Shown here one piece after another: positions 35,554 to 46,523 of a DNA stretch of 64,000 nucleotides (positions are counted from its first letter, which is position 1; each line of letters starts with the position of its first letter). The translations under genes and the position numbers were made by a program. The notes under the pieces are model-generated. The model was given only the letters and a program-made list of their open reading frames with translations. It made no database searches and was not told the DNA's origin. The DNA is from Nannobrachium achirus (lineage: Eukaryota; Chordata; Actinopteri; Myctophiformes; Myctophidae): the NCBI GenBank assembly GCA_963921795.1, contig OY997651.1:50738018-50802017 (forward strand). Direction: 5' to 3'.

Positions 35554-36340
35554 GCGACCGTAAGGTCGCAGTTTAGTATGAAAACCTCCACCGGCCGTCC
35601 GTCGGTCACACGTGCGGTCGACCGCACGTCACACGTGCGGTCGACGTGTGATGAGGTCACGATGAGTCATCTATGCCCAAATATAGATTTCTAGGTCAGA
35701 TGGCCCATAGAGTTTGTGATGTCAAACCTAGCAACCCAATATAAACAAACCTGATGTCAGACCTGAAGTATCCTTTTATACCCATATATGGAGATACAGA
35801 GATCTCCATATATGGGCATATTAGAAAGCCCATATATGGGCATATACGGATGACATCAGGGATATCCATATATGGGCATAAAAGGGACAAGGGCTTACAG
35901 TTAAGAGATCTCCATATATGGGCATATCAGAAAGCCCATATGTTCATATACTGATGACATCAGGAATATCCATATATGGGCATAAAAGGGACAAGGACTT
36001 ACAGTTAAGAGATCTCCATATATGGGCATAAAGGGACAAGGACTGTTACAGTAGATATAGAGATGTCCATATATGGGCATAAATGAACAAAGACTGACAA
36101 ACACTGAGATCTCCATATAACCTATGGGAATATAAGGGACGAGGACTGTCAGCTTGTAGACCTATTTTCTAAATATTGTTGTACATTAAAAACTTGAAAT
36201 GGGTCGTTCTGCATAGTACTTGGGATTTGTTGATGTAAATGTTCACATAGAGTGTAATAATTGGTAAAACAAACTTTTGGCCTATTTGTGGAGATAAGCG
36301 ACCAACGGTCGCTTATCTCCCGATTAGGGAGTCTTACTGG
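35554..36340 (+). mobile_element. Helitron-like element with CArG array
   Basis: The 3' end has a perfect hairpin at 36290-36320 (arms ggagataagcgacc), then 17 bases, then CTTACTGG|T. This is a CTRR end beside T and resembles the CTTACTAG|T ends at 7969, 44885 and 59369. A possible 5' partner is the palindrome gcgaccgtaaggtcgc at 35554-35569, which shares the 'gcgacc' stem. Between them are eight exact CCATATATGG boxes (35782, 35806, 35829, 35866, 35912, 35970, 36016, 36067) in units such as 'agatctccatatatgggc' then 'ataaaagggacaagg'. No protein is encoded. The 5' limit is tentative. Confidence 0.6.
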
Positions 36341-36356
36341 TAGAAATTAAGTCATT

Positions 36357-36603
36357 GAAGCGGTGAAAGCCGCTTCCAAGGAGTGCTTTGTGTGTTCAGA
36401 ATTGAGGATTGGTCAAGCTTCACATGACAATTTGGCCCTCCAGATAAAATCATTCATTCATTCAGAATTCATAGAAATATAGAACTAAAGCACATAGAAA
36501 GTATAGATCTAGAACACAGAATGTATAGATCTAGAACACAGATTTCATAGCTCTAGAACACATAGAATAAAAATTCACAGCTTCACTTCGAACCGAGGTT
36601 AGA
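36357..36603 (-). mobile_element. short Helitron/Helentron-like element
   Basis: On the minus strand it begins 'ctaacctcggttcgaagtg' and ends 'cacacaaagcactccttg' plus the hairpin gaagcggctttcaccgcttc (36357-36376). The 39390-40167 element has the same two ends. The 5' end contains gaagc.gtga, complementary to part of the 3' hairpin, like the subterminal inverted repeats of Helentrons. The interior has three or four copies of 'agatctagaacacag'. It appears inserted next to T runs. Confidence 0.6.
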
Positions 36604-36728
36604 TTTTTTTGGGGGTGAACTACTCCTTGAAGTCGTCAAGGTTACCCAGTCCGTATAATACCAGGTTGCTATGGTTACAAACTGTTGCTAATCAGAATCC
36701 TTAGAGGCCATACGTTTGACCCATAATT

Positions 36729-36784
36729 CCATATTTGGGCACTCAGGTGACCTCATGGTGACGAGAGCGTCGCCTGTTTATAAG
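36729..36784 (+). promoter_or_regulatory. possible promoter of the RPL41 copy
   Basis: A CCATATTTGG CArG box at 36729-36738 and a TATA-like TTTATAAG at 36777-36784 lie 96-150 bp before the RPL41 start codon. Position and sequence fit a core promoter; there is no direct evidence of use. Confidence 0.4.
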
Positions 36785-36876
36785 CCACCGCGGTCCCTGC
36801 GATCTGGCAGAATCCCACTACCAACGCCTAAGATCTCCTTCAGAGCCGAACTCTAAGGTTTCCTCTCAACTCAAGG

Positions 36877-36957
<81 letters not shown>

Positions 36958-36965
36958 AGGTTTGG

Positions 36966-37145
36966 GGCCCGGACAGCTGGCCTAGCGGCACCTAGGCTCC
37001 AGTGTAGCCTGGATTCGAGTCCAGATCCCGACGGCCTTTGCCGCGTGTCACTCCCCGTCTCCCTCTACCCGTCTCCTGTTCATCTTCACTTCACTATCAA
37101 TTCAAATTTTTCAAAAGTAAATCTTTAAAAAGTCTTCAAAAAATG
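36966..37145 (+). mobile_element. tRNA-derived SINE
   Basis: 'gctggcctagcggcacctag' (A-box region) and 'ggattcgagtccagatcc' (B box) are followed by 'tgtcactccccgtctccctc' and 'cctgttcatcttcacttcac'. The copy at 39149 has the same order. It abuts the end of the RPL41 copy. Confidence 0.72.
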
Positions 37146-37164
37146 TAGGACTTTGGAAGCAGCA

Positions 37165-37520
37165 GTGGCCTAGCAATGGTTCTTCATTTTTTTTGGAGGG
37201 GGTCCCCAGATGATGGTGAAGTGACAATTGAATGACCTTACAGCCCTTTTTAATGCCTCCACAAACTTAAGTGTCCCACGAAACTTGGCCAATGTGACCC
37301 TGGGCTTAAAACAAACTTTGAGCGCTTTGCCAAGATGTAGGCCAGATGTAGGCCACGCTTCAGAGCACGGACAACGCCAGATGTTGGAGCTATAAGCTCC
37401 TTCCAGGAGCACCACTTAAAAACTATTTTTATCAAATAATAATATAAGAAAGAGGTGATATTTTTCTTTAAATACGCTCCCAGTGCCTCGCAACCCAAGG
37501 CATTGGGATCTTGTAGATCT
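37165..37520. other. worn hAT-derived sequence
   Basis: 'gagggggtccccagatgatg' and 'gaagtgacaattgaatgacc' match the hAT family seen at 6754 and 60845. An HP half-arm ('cttgtagatctgccatttt') is at about 37510-37532. No ends are found. Confidence 0.45.
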
Positions 37521-37527
37521 GCCATTT

Positions 37528-37617
37528 TCAACCACTGCTCCAGAGACCACATCACACCAGTCCTCCATTGGCTGCCTGTCAAAGAATGAATTCACTTCAA
37601 AATACTCATCACCAGCT
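37528..37617 (+). pseudogene. L2-like LINE ORF2 fragment, upstream part
   Basis: The frame reads DHITPVLHWLPVKE, then a TGA stop, then IHFKILITSYKA. This is the conserved block near the C-terminus of L2-type reverse transcriptase ORFs. It is cut by a family G hAT element and continues at 38057. Confidence 0.75.
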
Positions 37618-38056
37618 ACAAGGCACCGTGCAGAGAATGTTAGAGAGGCAGGGGCTGAACTTTCTAAAAGGGCCTGTTTTGGTGGAAACGCCGAAAATAG
37701 CAGACCTCCAAGCTCACAACACGTCACAGCGCGACGCGTTGTGAGCTTGGAGGTCGGCTATTTTCAGTGCTTGATACCGCACTGAACTAAGTATAATCAA
37801 GTGAATACTGGAAATGTGGCGTAACAGCATGGCTTTCTACACAGAGAGGGAAATTCTTTCGACATAAGATGCTGCATTCAAGTTCAGGAGAGTTTGGACA
37901 AGACAATTCTCTTAAACGCTGCCTTCAGGTATGACATGGAAAGAGGGCATTTGCATTTCTTTCACCATAGTAAAAACTACATTCATGGTCTGGAGAGGGC
38001 ACTTTTTACAGACGGATAAAGGGGCAGGGGCTCAAGCCCCCTTTGATGTCTATGTG
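37618..38056 (+). mobile_element. family G hAT element inside a LINE
   Basis: Matches 31799-32226 over its length: 'gtgcagagaatgttagagag', the HP hairpin at 37689-37768, 'cattcatggtctggagaggg' and 'ggctcaagccccctttgatg'. The terminal bases are damaged (caaggcaccgtgcag / gtgcacaacctgg), so no TSD can be read. LINE coding sequence lies on both sides. Confidence 0.75.
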
Positions 38057-38460
38057 TGCACAACCTGGGTCTATACCTCTCCGACCTCCTCGAGCCACAT
38101 GCCCCGACTCATTTCCTCAGGTCCAGTGAGGCTGGCCTCCTCGAGGCGCAGAACCTGGGGTGACAGGGCCTTCTCTGTGGCCGCCCCCACCCTCTGGAAT
38201 GAACTCCCCAAACCCATCAGAGACGCCCCCTCCCTCCCTAACTTCAAAACCGCCCTGAAAACCCATCTGTTCACAATTGCCTTTCCCAGCTGACCTTGTA
38301 TCAACTCTTGTTTTTGTTTTATTGATTTTATCTCTTATCGCACTTTTCCATCTTTCTTTTATTTTCCTAATAAAGTTGTTGCTGTTATCTACCCTCTCCC
38401 CCTAGCTCCACCAAACTTGTAAAGCGACTTTTGGGTACTCAGAAAAGTGCTATAAATTCC
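38057..38460 (+). pseudogene. L2-like LINE ORF2 C-terminus and 3' UTR
   Basis: One frame gives LYLSDLLEPHAPTHFLRSSE; after a one-base shift the other gives GDRAFSVAAPTLWNELPKPI, then FKTALKTHLFTIAFPS. This is the C-terminal end of fish L2/CR1-type LINEs. The 3' UTR ends 'cttgtaaagcgacttttggg', then 'aaaagtgctataaatt'. Frameshifts and the hAT insertion make it inactive. Confidence 0.82.
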
Positions 38461-38510
38461 AGATATGATTAGTGTGGTTGCCCAACAGGGCAATACATTA
38501 TAGTAATTAT

Positions 38511-38727
38511 AGCCGCTTTCCAATCCGAGGGATTCACACTTTGAAGTGCGCATTTCAAGGGCTATGACGTCACTGGGCCGCGCCAAATAGAAGATCTACA
38601 AGCTCACAATGGGTCGCAACGCAACACATTGTGAGCTTGTAGATAAGCTATTTGGCGCGGCCCAGTGACGTCATAGCCCTTGAAATGCGCACTTCAAAGT
38701 GTGAATCCCTCGGATTGGAAAGCGGCT
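38511..38727. mobile_element. 217-bp near-perfect palindrome built on an HP core
   Basis: The first 81 bases of each arm are exact inverted copies (from 'agccgctttccaatccgagg'); the next part is the HP module with a few mismatches. Each arm contains TGACGTCA, a CRE-type CREB site. The flanks allow a TA or TAT duplication. It resembles the highly palindromic Angel-type MITEs described from fish. Confidence 0.9.
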
Positions 38728-39148
38728 TATGTTACCTTCATTATTTATTTACAGAGTTCCGTCGCAGACAGTACAAAGGCACGGCCCTTAGCCAATGAGG
38801 TATAATTGAGGTGCAGAAAAACATCTGGGAGTGGTGTTAGCTGGAGTATTGGTTGAGCTTCACATGACAGTTAGCACGCTGCAGAGTATAGTCACGAGCG
38901 AGCCCACTGTTTCGTATGAACAGTATTTCTAGTTATTGTTATTATTATTCCAACCACTCTAGACCGGCAGGAACAAATTCGGTTGGGGGTAAATGAATGA
39001 CCACACCTCCCTTCCCATACATCATTGACATGCCCTTGAGCAAGGAGCAGCTCAGTGGCCAACAGTATAGGGACTGTGGTGGTGCTGGGTAGTTCCTAGA
39101 CTTTTAATGTGTCTGATTGTGCAGCCGTTGCTGAAAAGGGGCATGTGT
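38728..39148. other. unassigned sequence
   Basis: No repeat end or coding similarity is recognised. Confidence 0.4.
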
Positions 39149-39310
39149 GGCCAGACCGCTGGCCTAGCGGTCCGGGCACTTTCATGGCTTTAATGTAGGC
39201 CGGTTCGAGTCCCGTTTCCAGCGATCTTTACTGTATGTCTCACCCCATCTCTCTTTCCCTGTTTCCTGTCCATCTCCACTGTACACTATATCAATTAAAG
39301 GCTATATATA
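39149..39310 (+). mobile_element. tRNA-derived SINE
   Basis: 'gctggcctagcggtccgggc' and 'ggttcgagtcccgtttcc' form tRNA-like A and B boxes. The body 'atgtctcaccccatctctct' and 'tttcctgtccatctccactg' matches the SINE at 36966. The tail reads 'tcaattaaaggctatatata'. Confidence 0.75.
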
Positions 39311-39340
39311 CACTATAACAAATATCAACAAATATTACTA

Positions 39341-40646
39341 CAGTCGTGGCTTAAAGTATTATTGGCACCCTTGCATTTGTTTAAAAAAATCAAACCTCGG
39401 TTCGAAGTGAAGCGGTGAATCTTAGTATAGAATTGTCTGGAGAGCCGGTATGACAGCCGGTATAATAGGTTTTAAAAAAATATATAAAAAGTCCTGCTTG
39501 CTGGTCTCTTAGTTGTTTGTCAACTGCATCCCTCTATAATTATTTCAGTTTCTGTTATCTTTGTGGCCTACTAAATTTTTCAACTTCTGCTAGATTTTCA
39601 ATGTATTTACTCTTGTCTGCCTTAATGCTCCTTTTTACCATTCTGTTAGCATCTGTATATTCTTATTGTGCCTTTGCTTTTGCTCTTATGCGGCTATTTG
39701 TCATTGCTGCAATAGGTGAGACCTATTGCATGTACAAGACAGATAAAACCTGAAGGCCAAATTATCATGTCCTCAAAGTATCCATTCATCTGACCGGGAG
39801 GGACACCGCACACATATTCTGGACGTACAGGACAGATAAAGCCTATTCATTCTGAACTGAAATGACCATATATGGACATGGGACACACATTTTGCTTTTT
39901 GAAAAAGCCTATTCATTCTGGACTGATATTTTGCACGTACGGGACAGGAAAAACCTGTTCATTCTGGCCTGGAGTGACCATATATGGACATGAGGTGACA
40001 TACATTGTGTTTTTGAAAAACCCTGTTCATTCTGGACTGAGATCACCATATATGGTAATTAAACAGACATTCTGTTTTTGAAAAAGCCTGTTCATTCTGG
40101 ACTAAAATGACCATATATGGGCGTGATACACACAAAGCCACTCATAGGAAGCGGTTTTCACCGCTTCAAAAAAACACACAACACACAATTGTCTAGATTG
40201 CACACAGTGAAGGAACATCAAGGTCACTGGAGGACTTGGAGCCTTCATATTGTCCATGCTTGGCTACAATCTGATCTCTGACCTGACAATTCTCTCCTTT
40301 TTTGTTTGGTCCATGCTCAGTGTGTGACACAAAACAGCAGAATGAGGGATTTACTCCATTTAAACAGGGTGGATTAGTGTTTACTAAAGATTAAAGTCAA
40401 CTTGGACTCAACACAGGTGAGTTCTAGCCTGCTTGAAATTCAAGTACAGTGTAATTAAGTATTTATGCAAATTTCTGTGTAGAATGAGCTAGGATTCCAT
40501 ATTTATTCTAGTTTCATGTTGTGTTCCCATGCAAACCGAATACTGTATGTTGATGAGAAATATGTTTTCATTTGCCAAGCTTCTGGAAGATCTTTTTCTG
40601 TTTTACAAATGCAAGGGTGCCAATACTTTTAGCCGCGGCGCGACTG
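39341..40646 (+). mobile_element. Tc1/mariner-type element with a nested insertion
   Basis: The ends CAGTCGTGGC..'ttggcacccttgcatttg' and complement CAGTCGCGCC..'ttggcacccttgcattt' are about 35-40-bp TIRs. They are flanked by TA on each side (39339-39340, 40647-40648), the Tc1/mariner target. The body is non-coding. Bases 39390-40167 are a later Helentron-like insertion next to an A-run. Confidence 0.82.
39390..40167 (+). mobile_element. Helentron-like element nested in a Tc1 element
   Basis: It starts 'tcaaacctcggttcgaagtg' with 'aagcggtga', and ends 'cacacaaagccactcatag' plus the hairpin gaagcggttttcaccgcttc (40148-40167). Both ends match the short element at 36357-36603 (opposite strand). 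The interior has a minisatellite of about 60-100 bp units with CCATATATGG at 39866, 39978, 40046 and 40111 and 'cctgttcattctggactg'. A 78-codon frame at 39517-39753 is not recognised. Confidence 0.65.
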
Positions 40647-40879
40647 TATACCTACCCTGGGTAGATATAGGTAAAAATAATAATAACATTCAATGAAACA
40701 GCTCTGGAGTGGAATTGTGTAAAGCCACCCTCATCATTGTTATATTGGAGGCTAAGTCCTGGCTTTGAGTTTATACACCATTGCTCCCTTACAATGCTAA
40801 GCCTGCAGAGAATGTCTACCGACATTTCAGCTCCTCCCTCTCTCTCTCTCCCCCAGTCTCCGTCTATAAGCTGCTGAGC

Positions 40880-41150
40880 TCGAGGCATTGTGAGCTTGAT
40901 CGGCTATCTTCACAATATTTATCTGTGGAACCGAGTAAAAGTAAATGCAATGACTCAACTCCTACGATTCCAAGTGTTTGTCAGGTTCCCCAGTTCAAGT
41001 ATGATTATTTTGGGGGATCCCCAGTTCAAATTATGATTATTTTGGGGGATCCCCAGTTCAAATAAGATGATTTTGGGGATGTTCCCAGATCAATCACGAT
41101 CATTTTTGGGGGCCGCCAGTTCAAATATGATGATTATTTTGGAAAAGTGT
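40880..41150 (+). mobile_element. hAT fragment with a 35-bp minisatellite
   Basis: It begins with an HP half ('cattgtgagcttgatcggct') and 'atttatctgtggaaccgag', as in the split hAT at 6754. At about 40985-41140 there are about five units of 'gattattttgggggatcccc' plus 'agttcaaa', an expanded version of the family's 3' part. Confidence 0.7.
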
Positions 41151-41165
41151 CTGGTATTACATGGC

Positions 41166-41367
41166 CAGGGGCGTCAGAAGAGGGGGGAAAGTGGGACTGA
41201 GTTACTAGGGCCCAAGGTGGAGGGGCCTGGAATTATTTTATACTTTAGCTGTTGAAAAATAGCAGATGCTCACAGCGCGGCACCGACTACCGCGCTGCAA
41301 GCTTGTAGATCTGCTATTTTTGAAAGGTTAAAGTACCCAGGGCCCAGAATTTGGTGCGACACCTCTG
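41166..41367 (+). mobile_element. 202-bp hAT element, family A
   Basis: The ends are CAGGGGCGTCAGAAG and complement CAGAGGTGTCGCACC. The TSD tacatggc is perfect (41158-41165, 41368-41375). It carries a single HP hairpin at about 41253-41324 with the GCGCGGCACCG-type inner stem. It is a deletion form of the 520-bp copy at 646. Confidence 0.93.
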
Positions 41368-41869
41368 TACATGGCCACCATCTCTGCCTAAGTGCCCTTG
41401 AGCACCGCACACAGCCCAAGGGCGACTCTGACCTCTCTGATTAAATATGTTTGTGTAACTACGGAGAGATATGCGAGGAGACACATTCCAATTTCCTTGT
41501 GTACATTGAAATCATCAAGCCATCTCCTGCTATCTTCGGAAGCCTACAGTATCCCACAGTTTCAACGTGATTGCAGAGATTGCAATCAGTATAGGTGGAA
41601 TATATAGGCCAACATTCACTGGAGGGAAAGTGCAAACAAAAAAGGGGTTTTAAGTAAACATTTATGCAAATATATGCACATTTTCTTGTTACTGCACAAG
41701 GTAAGTGCTGGATGGTGCCACTGTGTATGTCTGCCATTATAGGTTGTTGAGGAGTCAGACCGCTAACTCTTTGATTGCATGTAAATGTCAAAGCAAATTG
41801 CTCATGAACATAGCCGATGATGTGCGTTATAAAATGGGCTCTGTCAATAGTAGATATGTATTATTTGTG

Positions 41870-42000
41870 AGTTTTAGAGCTTGTTCTTAAAGCCCTAAAT
41901 GGTCAGGCTCCTGCGTATATCTGTGGTCTTTCAGCTTCCTATAAGCCAATCCGTTGCCTGAGATCATCCAGCATGGCCCTATAGACCATATTCACATGGC
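41870..42000 (+). pseudogene. LINE ORF2 C-terminal scrap
   Basis: A frame reads KALNGQAPAYICGLSASYKP then IRCLRSS, matching the 'ALNGLAPxYL..RxLRSS' motif near the C-terminus of fish non-LTR reverse transcriptase ORFs. Only about 40 codons remain. Confidence 0.55.
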
Positions 42001-42108
42001 CATGTCTGCATTTTGCATTAAAAACAGGCTAGCAATTATGCTTTAACTATTGAAAAATCACACCCGTGTGAACTGAGCAGTGGTCGTGGAGGCTGTGCAA
42101 CAGCACTA

Positions 42109-42980
42109 CACTCTTAAAAATGTTGGGTCAAATGTTCAACCCTTTTGCTGGGTTGACACTGTTGGGTCAAAGGTTGGGTCAGTTTGACCAAACATTGGAT
42201 TAAAAATACTTAAAATTAGTAAACCATCTGTTTGGGTTAAAATAGACCCGCCCTCTCTGTCTATCAACACATTGGTTTGTGAATTGCACCACTATTGGGT
42301 TAAACTAAGTGGGTGGGCAGTTACCCAGCATGCAACTGTGCTCCCATACAGATATTTTTTACAAACTTTTCCATTATTTTATGGTTTTAGATAGAGAAAA
42401 CAACATTGTATTGTAGATGATCGCAGTGGATGTAGCCCAGTCATAATCCCTAATTAAAAAATATATAAAAAAACATAGTTGCTTACAGAAACAGAAACCA
42501 TGACTAAGATGGTCCAGACTGACACATACAAACAGGTTTGCTGTCCTTTTAATGTGAAGCGCCACATAATCTGTTGTGTTCAAAGTTGTGATATATTGCC
42601 ACGACTAAATGCATAATTTACTCCGCATGCATTCTTCCTTGAGTAGATTAAGCATGAAAAATGTCATTGAAGAAAATGTTGTAAAAAAAATGAATAGATT
42701 TAATGTGAATGGGCGTACAATCCCAACAACAAGGTCACTTTTAAGCCATTTTTGGGTGTTAGATTCCAACCCATCAGCAGTATCACATTAACCCAACAGC
42801 AAAGTCACTTTTAACCCATTACTTGGTTGTACAATCCCAACCCAACATGCTGGGTCACAGCCTTAACCCAACCCTATTGGTCTGCAATAACCCATGTTGG
42901 GCTGGTCCAAAACAGTGTTACGTGTTGGGTTACATAAATAACCAACTTGGGTTGTTTTTGACCCAACAATTTTAAGAGTG
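42109..42980. mobile_element. TA-flanked MITE (CACTCTTAAAA ends)
   Basis: The ends CACTCTTAAAAATGTTGGG and complement CACTCTTAAAATTGTTGGG are near-perfect TIRs of about 19 bp. They are flanked by TA (42107-42108, 42981-42982). The subterminal parts are dense in 'ttgggtca' and 'aaccca' words. The middle, with 69- and 60-codon frames, is AT-rich and not recognised. It fits a non-autonomous Tc1/mariner element. Confidence 0.85.
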
Positions 42981-43120
42981 TACTGGGTGGGTGCAGCGGG
43001 GTTAGTGTGCTTTACAATGCTGTAGTTTCTTCACATACTCTAATTTATTTGACCCTAAAACATTCAGTTTGTTAATAATAATAATAATACTTGACCACAC
43101 ATGCTGACCCACCCTTCCCC

Positions 43121-43122
<2 letters not shown>

Positions 43123-43217
<95 letters not shown>

Positions 43218-43220
43218 ACA
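43123..43220. repeat. (GT)n microsatellite with (GA) end
   Basis: About 84 bp of GT followed by 'gagagagagagaa'. A 'cggccggacggccggacgg' repeat lies shortly after, at about 43283-43309. Confidence 0.96.
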
Positions 43221-43354
43221 ACAGCGCCCCTCCCTTAACATGTGTGGTCAGAAAAGGTACTGCAGGCTTGAGGCTACATACACGGCCGGACGGCCGGACG
43301 GCCGGACGGATACCCACACACACGGCCACGTATAGGAGACGGTGTGACCACCGC

Positions 43355-43885
43355 TCAAAAATAGCAGATATACAAGCTCACAGCGCGGCACCGAGTGCCG
43401 CTTGTAGATCTGCTATTTTTGAAAAATCGTGAAAATTCGATTTTTGACCCGATTACATAAGTGTCTTTTGAATCCTTCTAAGATTTTTTGAAAAACCGAT
43501 GTTTGTATGTCAACAATCTGGCCAGCCATCGTCAAAGAAAAGGTCCTTTTCATTTAACTGGAGCTCAGTTAGTCTGTTCTTGAGAGACTACTATGTCAGT
43601 GGTTCTCAAACCTTTTCATGTGAAGGACCCCCAAAATGATATGTATTTGGCCACGGACCCCCATCTCAAAATATTTAGTTCCAGGGACCACCCAGAAGCA
43701 AAATTTGAGTTACAAACGATCGCTTTGAATACACATATATCCAAAGATTTGCACACATTTTCACTACTTTTTCAAAAATAGCAGATCTACAAGCTCGCAG
43801 CGCGGCACTCGGTGCCGCGCTGTGAGCTTGTATATGCTATTTTTCACTGGTTAAAGCATTCAATAATTCTAGGCCTAAATGGGTT
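43355..43885 (+). mobile_element. two-hairpin hAT-derived element (partner of 63012)
   Basis: An HP hairpin at about 43356-43424, then 'ggccagccatcgtcaaagaa', 'tcagttagtctgttcttgag', a hAT-type 'cagtggttctcaaacctttt' at 43597, 'agttccagggacc', a second HP hairpin at about 43775-43850, and 'ttctaggcctaaatgggtta'. The last two thirds are repeated inverted at 63012-63480. No TSD can be read. Confidence 0.78.
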
Positions 43886-43924
43886 AACATAATAGCAAGA
43901 TGGTCACTGTAAATATGGTCTATT

Positions 43925-44226
43925 GAAGGTTCCATGGTCTCAGCTTGTCACAAAGGCCAACAAGGCTTTTGCTGTTCGGCCTGGGGACCTCAGGCAGGCA
44001 AACTCAGTGTCCTCTTTCAAATCTCACCTGTGCACTTCACTTCGCATGGTATCAGACACAACACGCGCGCTCCTTGTATGGGCCGTTCTGTCCGTGACGT
44101 TAGTTATCTCCATACATGGAGTTCCGTGCTCATACAGCCATGATGTCAGTTACCTCCATATAAGGAGTTCCGTGCTCATACATACATACACACAAAGCCA
44201 GACCTAGGAGCGGTTAGCACCGCTCC
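43925..44226 (+). mobile_element. LINE scrap and Helentron-like 3' end
   Basis: Bases 43925-44070 contain a frame AFAVRPGDLRQANSVSSFKS that resembles the end of LINE ORF2 (low certainty). Bases 44090-44226 hold CCATATAAGG (44156) and end 'cacacaaagccagacctag' plus the hairpin ggagcggttagcaccgctcc (44207-44226), as at 40167 and 36357. Its 5' end is not found. Confidence 0.45.
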
Positions 44227-44379
44227 GGAACTCACATCTATCTCACCTCTTTTTTTCTTAATTTATGAACTGTTGTACTATTTATGCAATTTCTGGTCTT
44301 TATTGTCTATTTACTGTTGTTATTGTAAAGCAATGTGTAACTTGTTTTTGACAGTCAGCTCCATATGGGTACAAAAGGG

Positions 44380-44885
44380 AACATGGGCATATACTGATGA
44401 CATCATGGGCATACAAGGGACACTGACTAACAGATACAGAGATAGATACAGAGATCTGATCTCCATATATGGGTATAAACGGTTATAAGGGCTGACAGAT
44501 GACCTGGACTTATTCTGGACTTTGAAAATGTTCAGCATATCTCCATATATGGGTATAAAAGGTTACAAGGACTGACAGATACAGAGATCTCCATGTATCA
44601 ATCGGATCAGCGGTTTGACGCAGTTAATGAAGAAAATGATCCATCCCCACTTGTTTTTTCTGGTATGATGTCAGATGTCAAAGACATCATAGGACTTTCA
44701 CTTAACGAATAACTCAGTAAGCATGTTTTCGTACTGCATATCTCCATGGATCTCCATATACTGTATGAGTACCAGGGGTCTATGGGTAACAGCTACCGAT
44801 ATACATCACTGGCCAGATGGCCAAGACATGGCGCAACCTCGCCCTTTAGGGCGAGGTCGCTTGTCGCCCTGAGGTGTCTTACTAG
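44380..44885 (+). mobile_element. Helitron-like element with CArG boxes
   Basis: It ends in a hairpin (44833-44860, stem CCTCGCCC / GGGCGAGG), 'ttgtcgccctgaggtg' and CTTACTAG|T at 44885. The minus-strand copy at 7969 shares at least 240 bp inward of this end ('gatgtcaaagacatcatagg'-like, 'actggccagatggccaagac'). The interior has CCATATATGG at 44463 and 44543. The 5' limit is uncertain. Confidence 0.65.
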
Positions 44886-45406
44886 TTATCTATTCATTTA
44901 AACGACTGTTTTGCTGTGTGAAGATTAGGAACATTTACAACTAAATACCAACCTGGCTTCTAGCCTCCAAATCACAGTTATGGAATCGATGTAGCCTGGC
45001 CGGAATGAGATGCTCTCAACACACCTTTTCACACCCTAGTACATTAATGCTCCACACCATAAACACTCTACACGCTCCAAAGATAAACACTCTGAATGCT
45101 CCACACAACATAAACATTCTAAATGGCTCTAAAAGTTTATTTGCTGTTGAACTGTTTGTGCACGTCAGTGGCTGACAGGGAAATAAATTGGATCCAAACG
45201 GTTCCCTTGCAACGCAATTTGGCCTACGAGGTCTTTGTGTCTTTATGCAGGGCTGAGTGTCACGTTCCCAACATACTATACATAGCAGGATAATTCACAC
45301 ATCTGCCTCCATCAGTGCTTCCAGCAGGGTAAACAATGACACGTGAGACCAAAGAAAAAGGGAAACGTGACACAAGAGACAGAGTGCAGGGAGCAATGAG
45401 TGTACA
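44886..45406. other. unassigned sequence
   Basis: Repeated 'ctccacac.ataaacactct' words at about 45048-45120 form a weak tandem repeat. No gene is seen. Confidence 0.4.
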
Positions 45407-45641
45407 TATTGTCGTTGTCGGGTGGAAACCTTGTATGTCCAAAACCGTTTGTTTAGTATTTATCATTTTAAAAATGAACTAACCTGGTGAAAATAGCAGA
45501 TCTACAAGAACACAACGTAGATCGGCTGTTTTCACTACTTTTGTGCAACAGCCTTGTATGATGAGCAGGGCTTTACTTGGTGAAAAGACGTACAAACTTG
45601 AAACTTGGAGATACAAGGTTTCTGCCCGACAGTGACAATAT
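45407..45641 (+). mobile_element. family M MITE, short hairpin form
   Basis: Both M ends are present ('attgtcgttgtcgggtgg' and the complement of 'tattgtcactgtcggg'). The central HP (45487-45537) has lost most of its inner stem. Confidence 0.85.
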
Positions 45642-45828
45642 ACTGCACCTGTCTGCAGTCAACGTGGATCTGTCGTCTATGACACTGGTTACCAAACACT
45701 GGGTCGGGACATTTTGTTTTTAATTATAAATTCAAAACATTAAAAAGAAAAAAACATCCCCACAAAGCAAATATTTTCACGAAAAAAATAATCCAATAAT
45801 ATTAAACAAGTAATTTAATTAATAAATA

Positions 45829-45900
45829 AATAGCCAATCTGCAAGCTCACAACACGGCGCAAACGGCGCGCATTGCAAGCTTGTAGATCTGGTCTATGTA
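45829..45900. repeat. HP hairpin module
   Basis: 'aaatagccaatctgcaagct' and 'agcttgtagatctggtctat' enclose 'cacaacacggcgc' and 'gcgcgcattgc'. It is moderately diverged and lies in AT-rich sequence without clear transposon ends. Confidence 0.75.
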
Positions 45901-46048
45901 CGTATAACTATGACGCATGACTCCATATTCAGGCTATGCGTTTCAGCTCGAACTTCAATTTGCCATTATCACATTTGAGGAAAAGCAAACTATAAAACAT
46001 GTGTGGAGGTACTTTCTTGACCAACTGGCCGTGTGCACAAGGAACACG

Positions 46049-46236
<188 letters not shown>

Positions 46237-46523
46237 GAATTGATGTGTTCTTACCTGACGAATGAGAACAACAGGGGCGGAACCACAGCAGCACACATGC
46301 AAGAGAGAAGACAGGAATTCATTAAAACACTGTAGCTGCTGTTTCACAAACAGATGCTGTTGGCTATTGGCTCTATAAGGACAGAGTTCCGCCACAGAGA
46401 ACATTTTATACTGATGCATAGGCATGCTGTCACTGTGAATGTACTGTAACTTTGAGAATGTGCAAATGTAACAGAATGCACCGTTACATAGGGTCCATTT
46501 GGTTATGTGTGTATGCTCTAAGA

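Noticed and set aside
37931..38293. 120-codon frame as a single gene
   Set aside because: It fuses the family G hAT tail with an L2-like LINE C-terminus; a chimera created by insertion.
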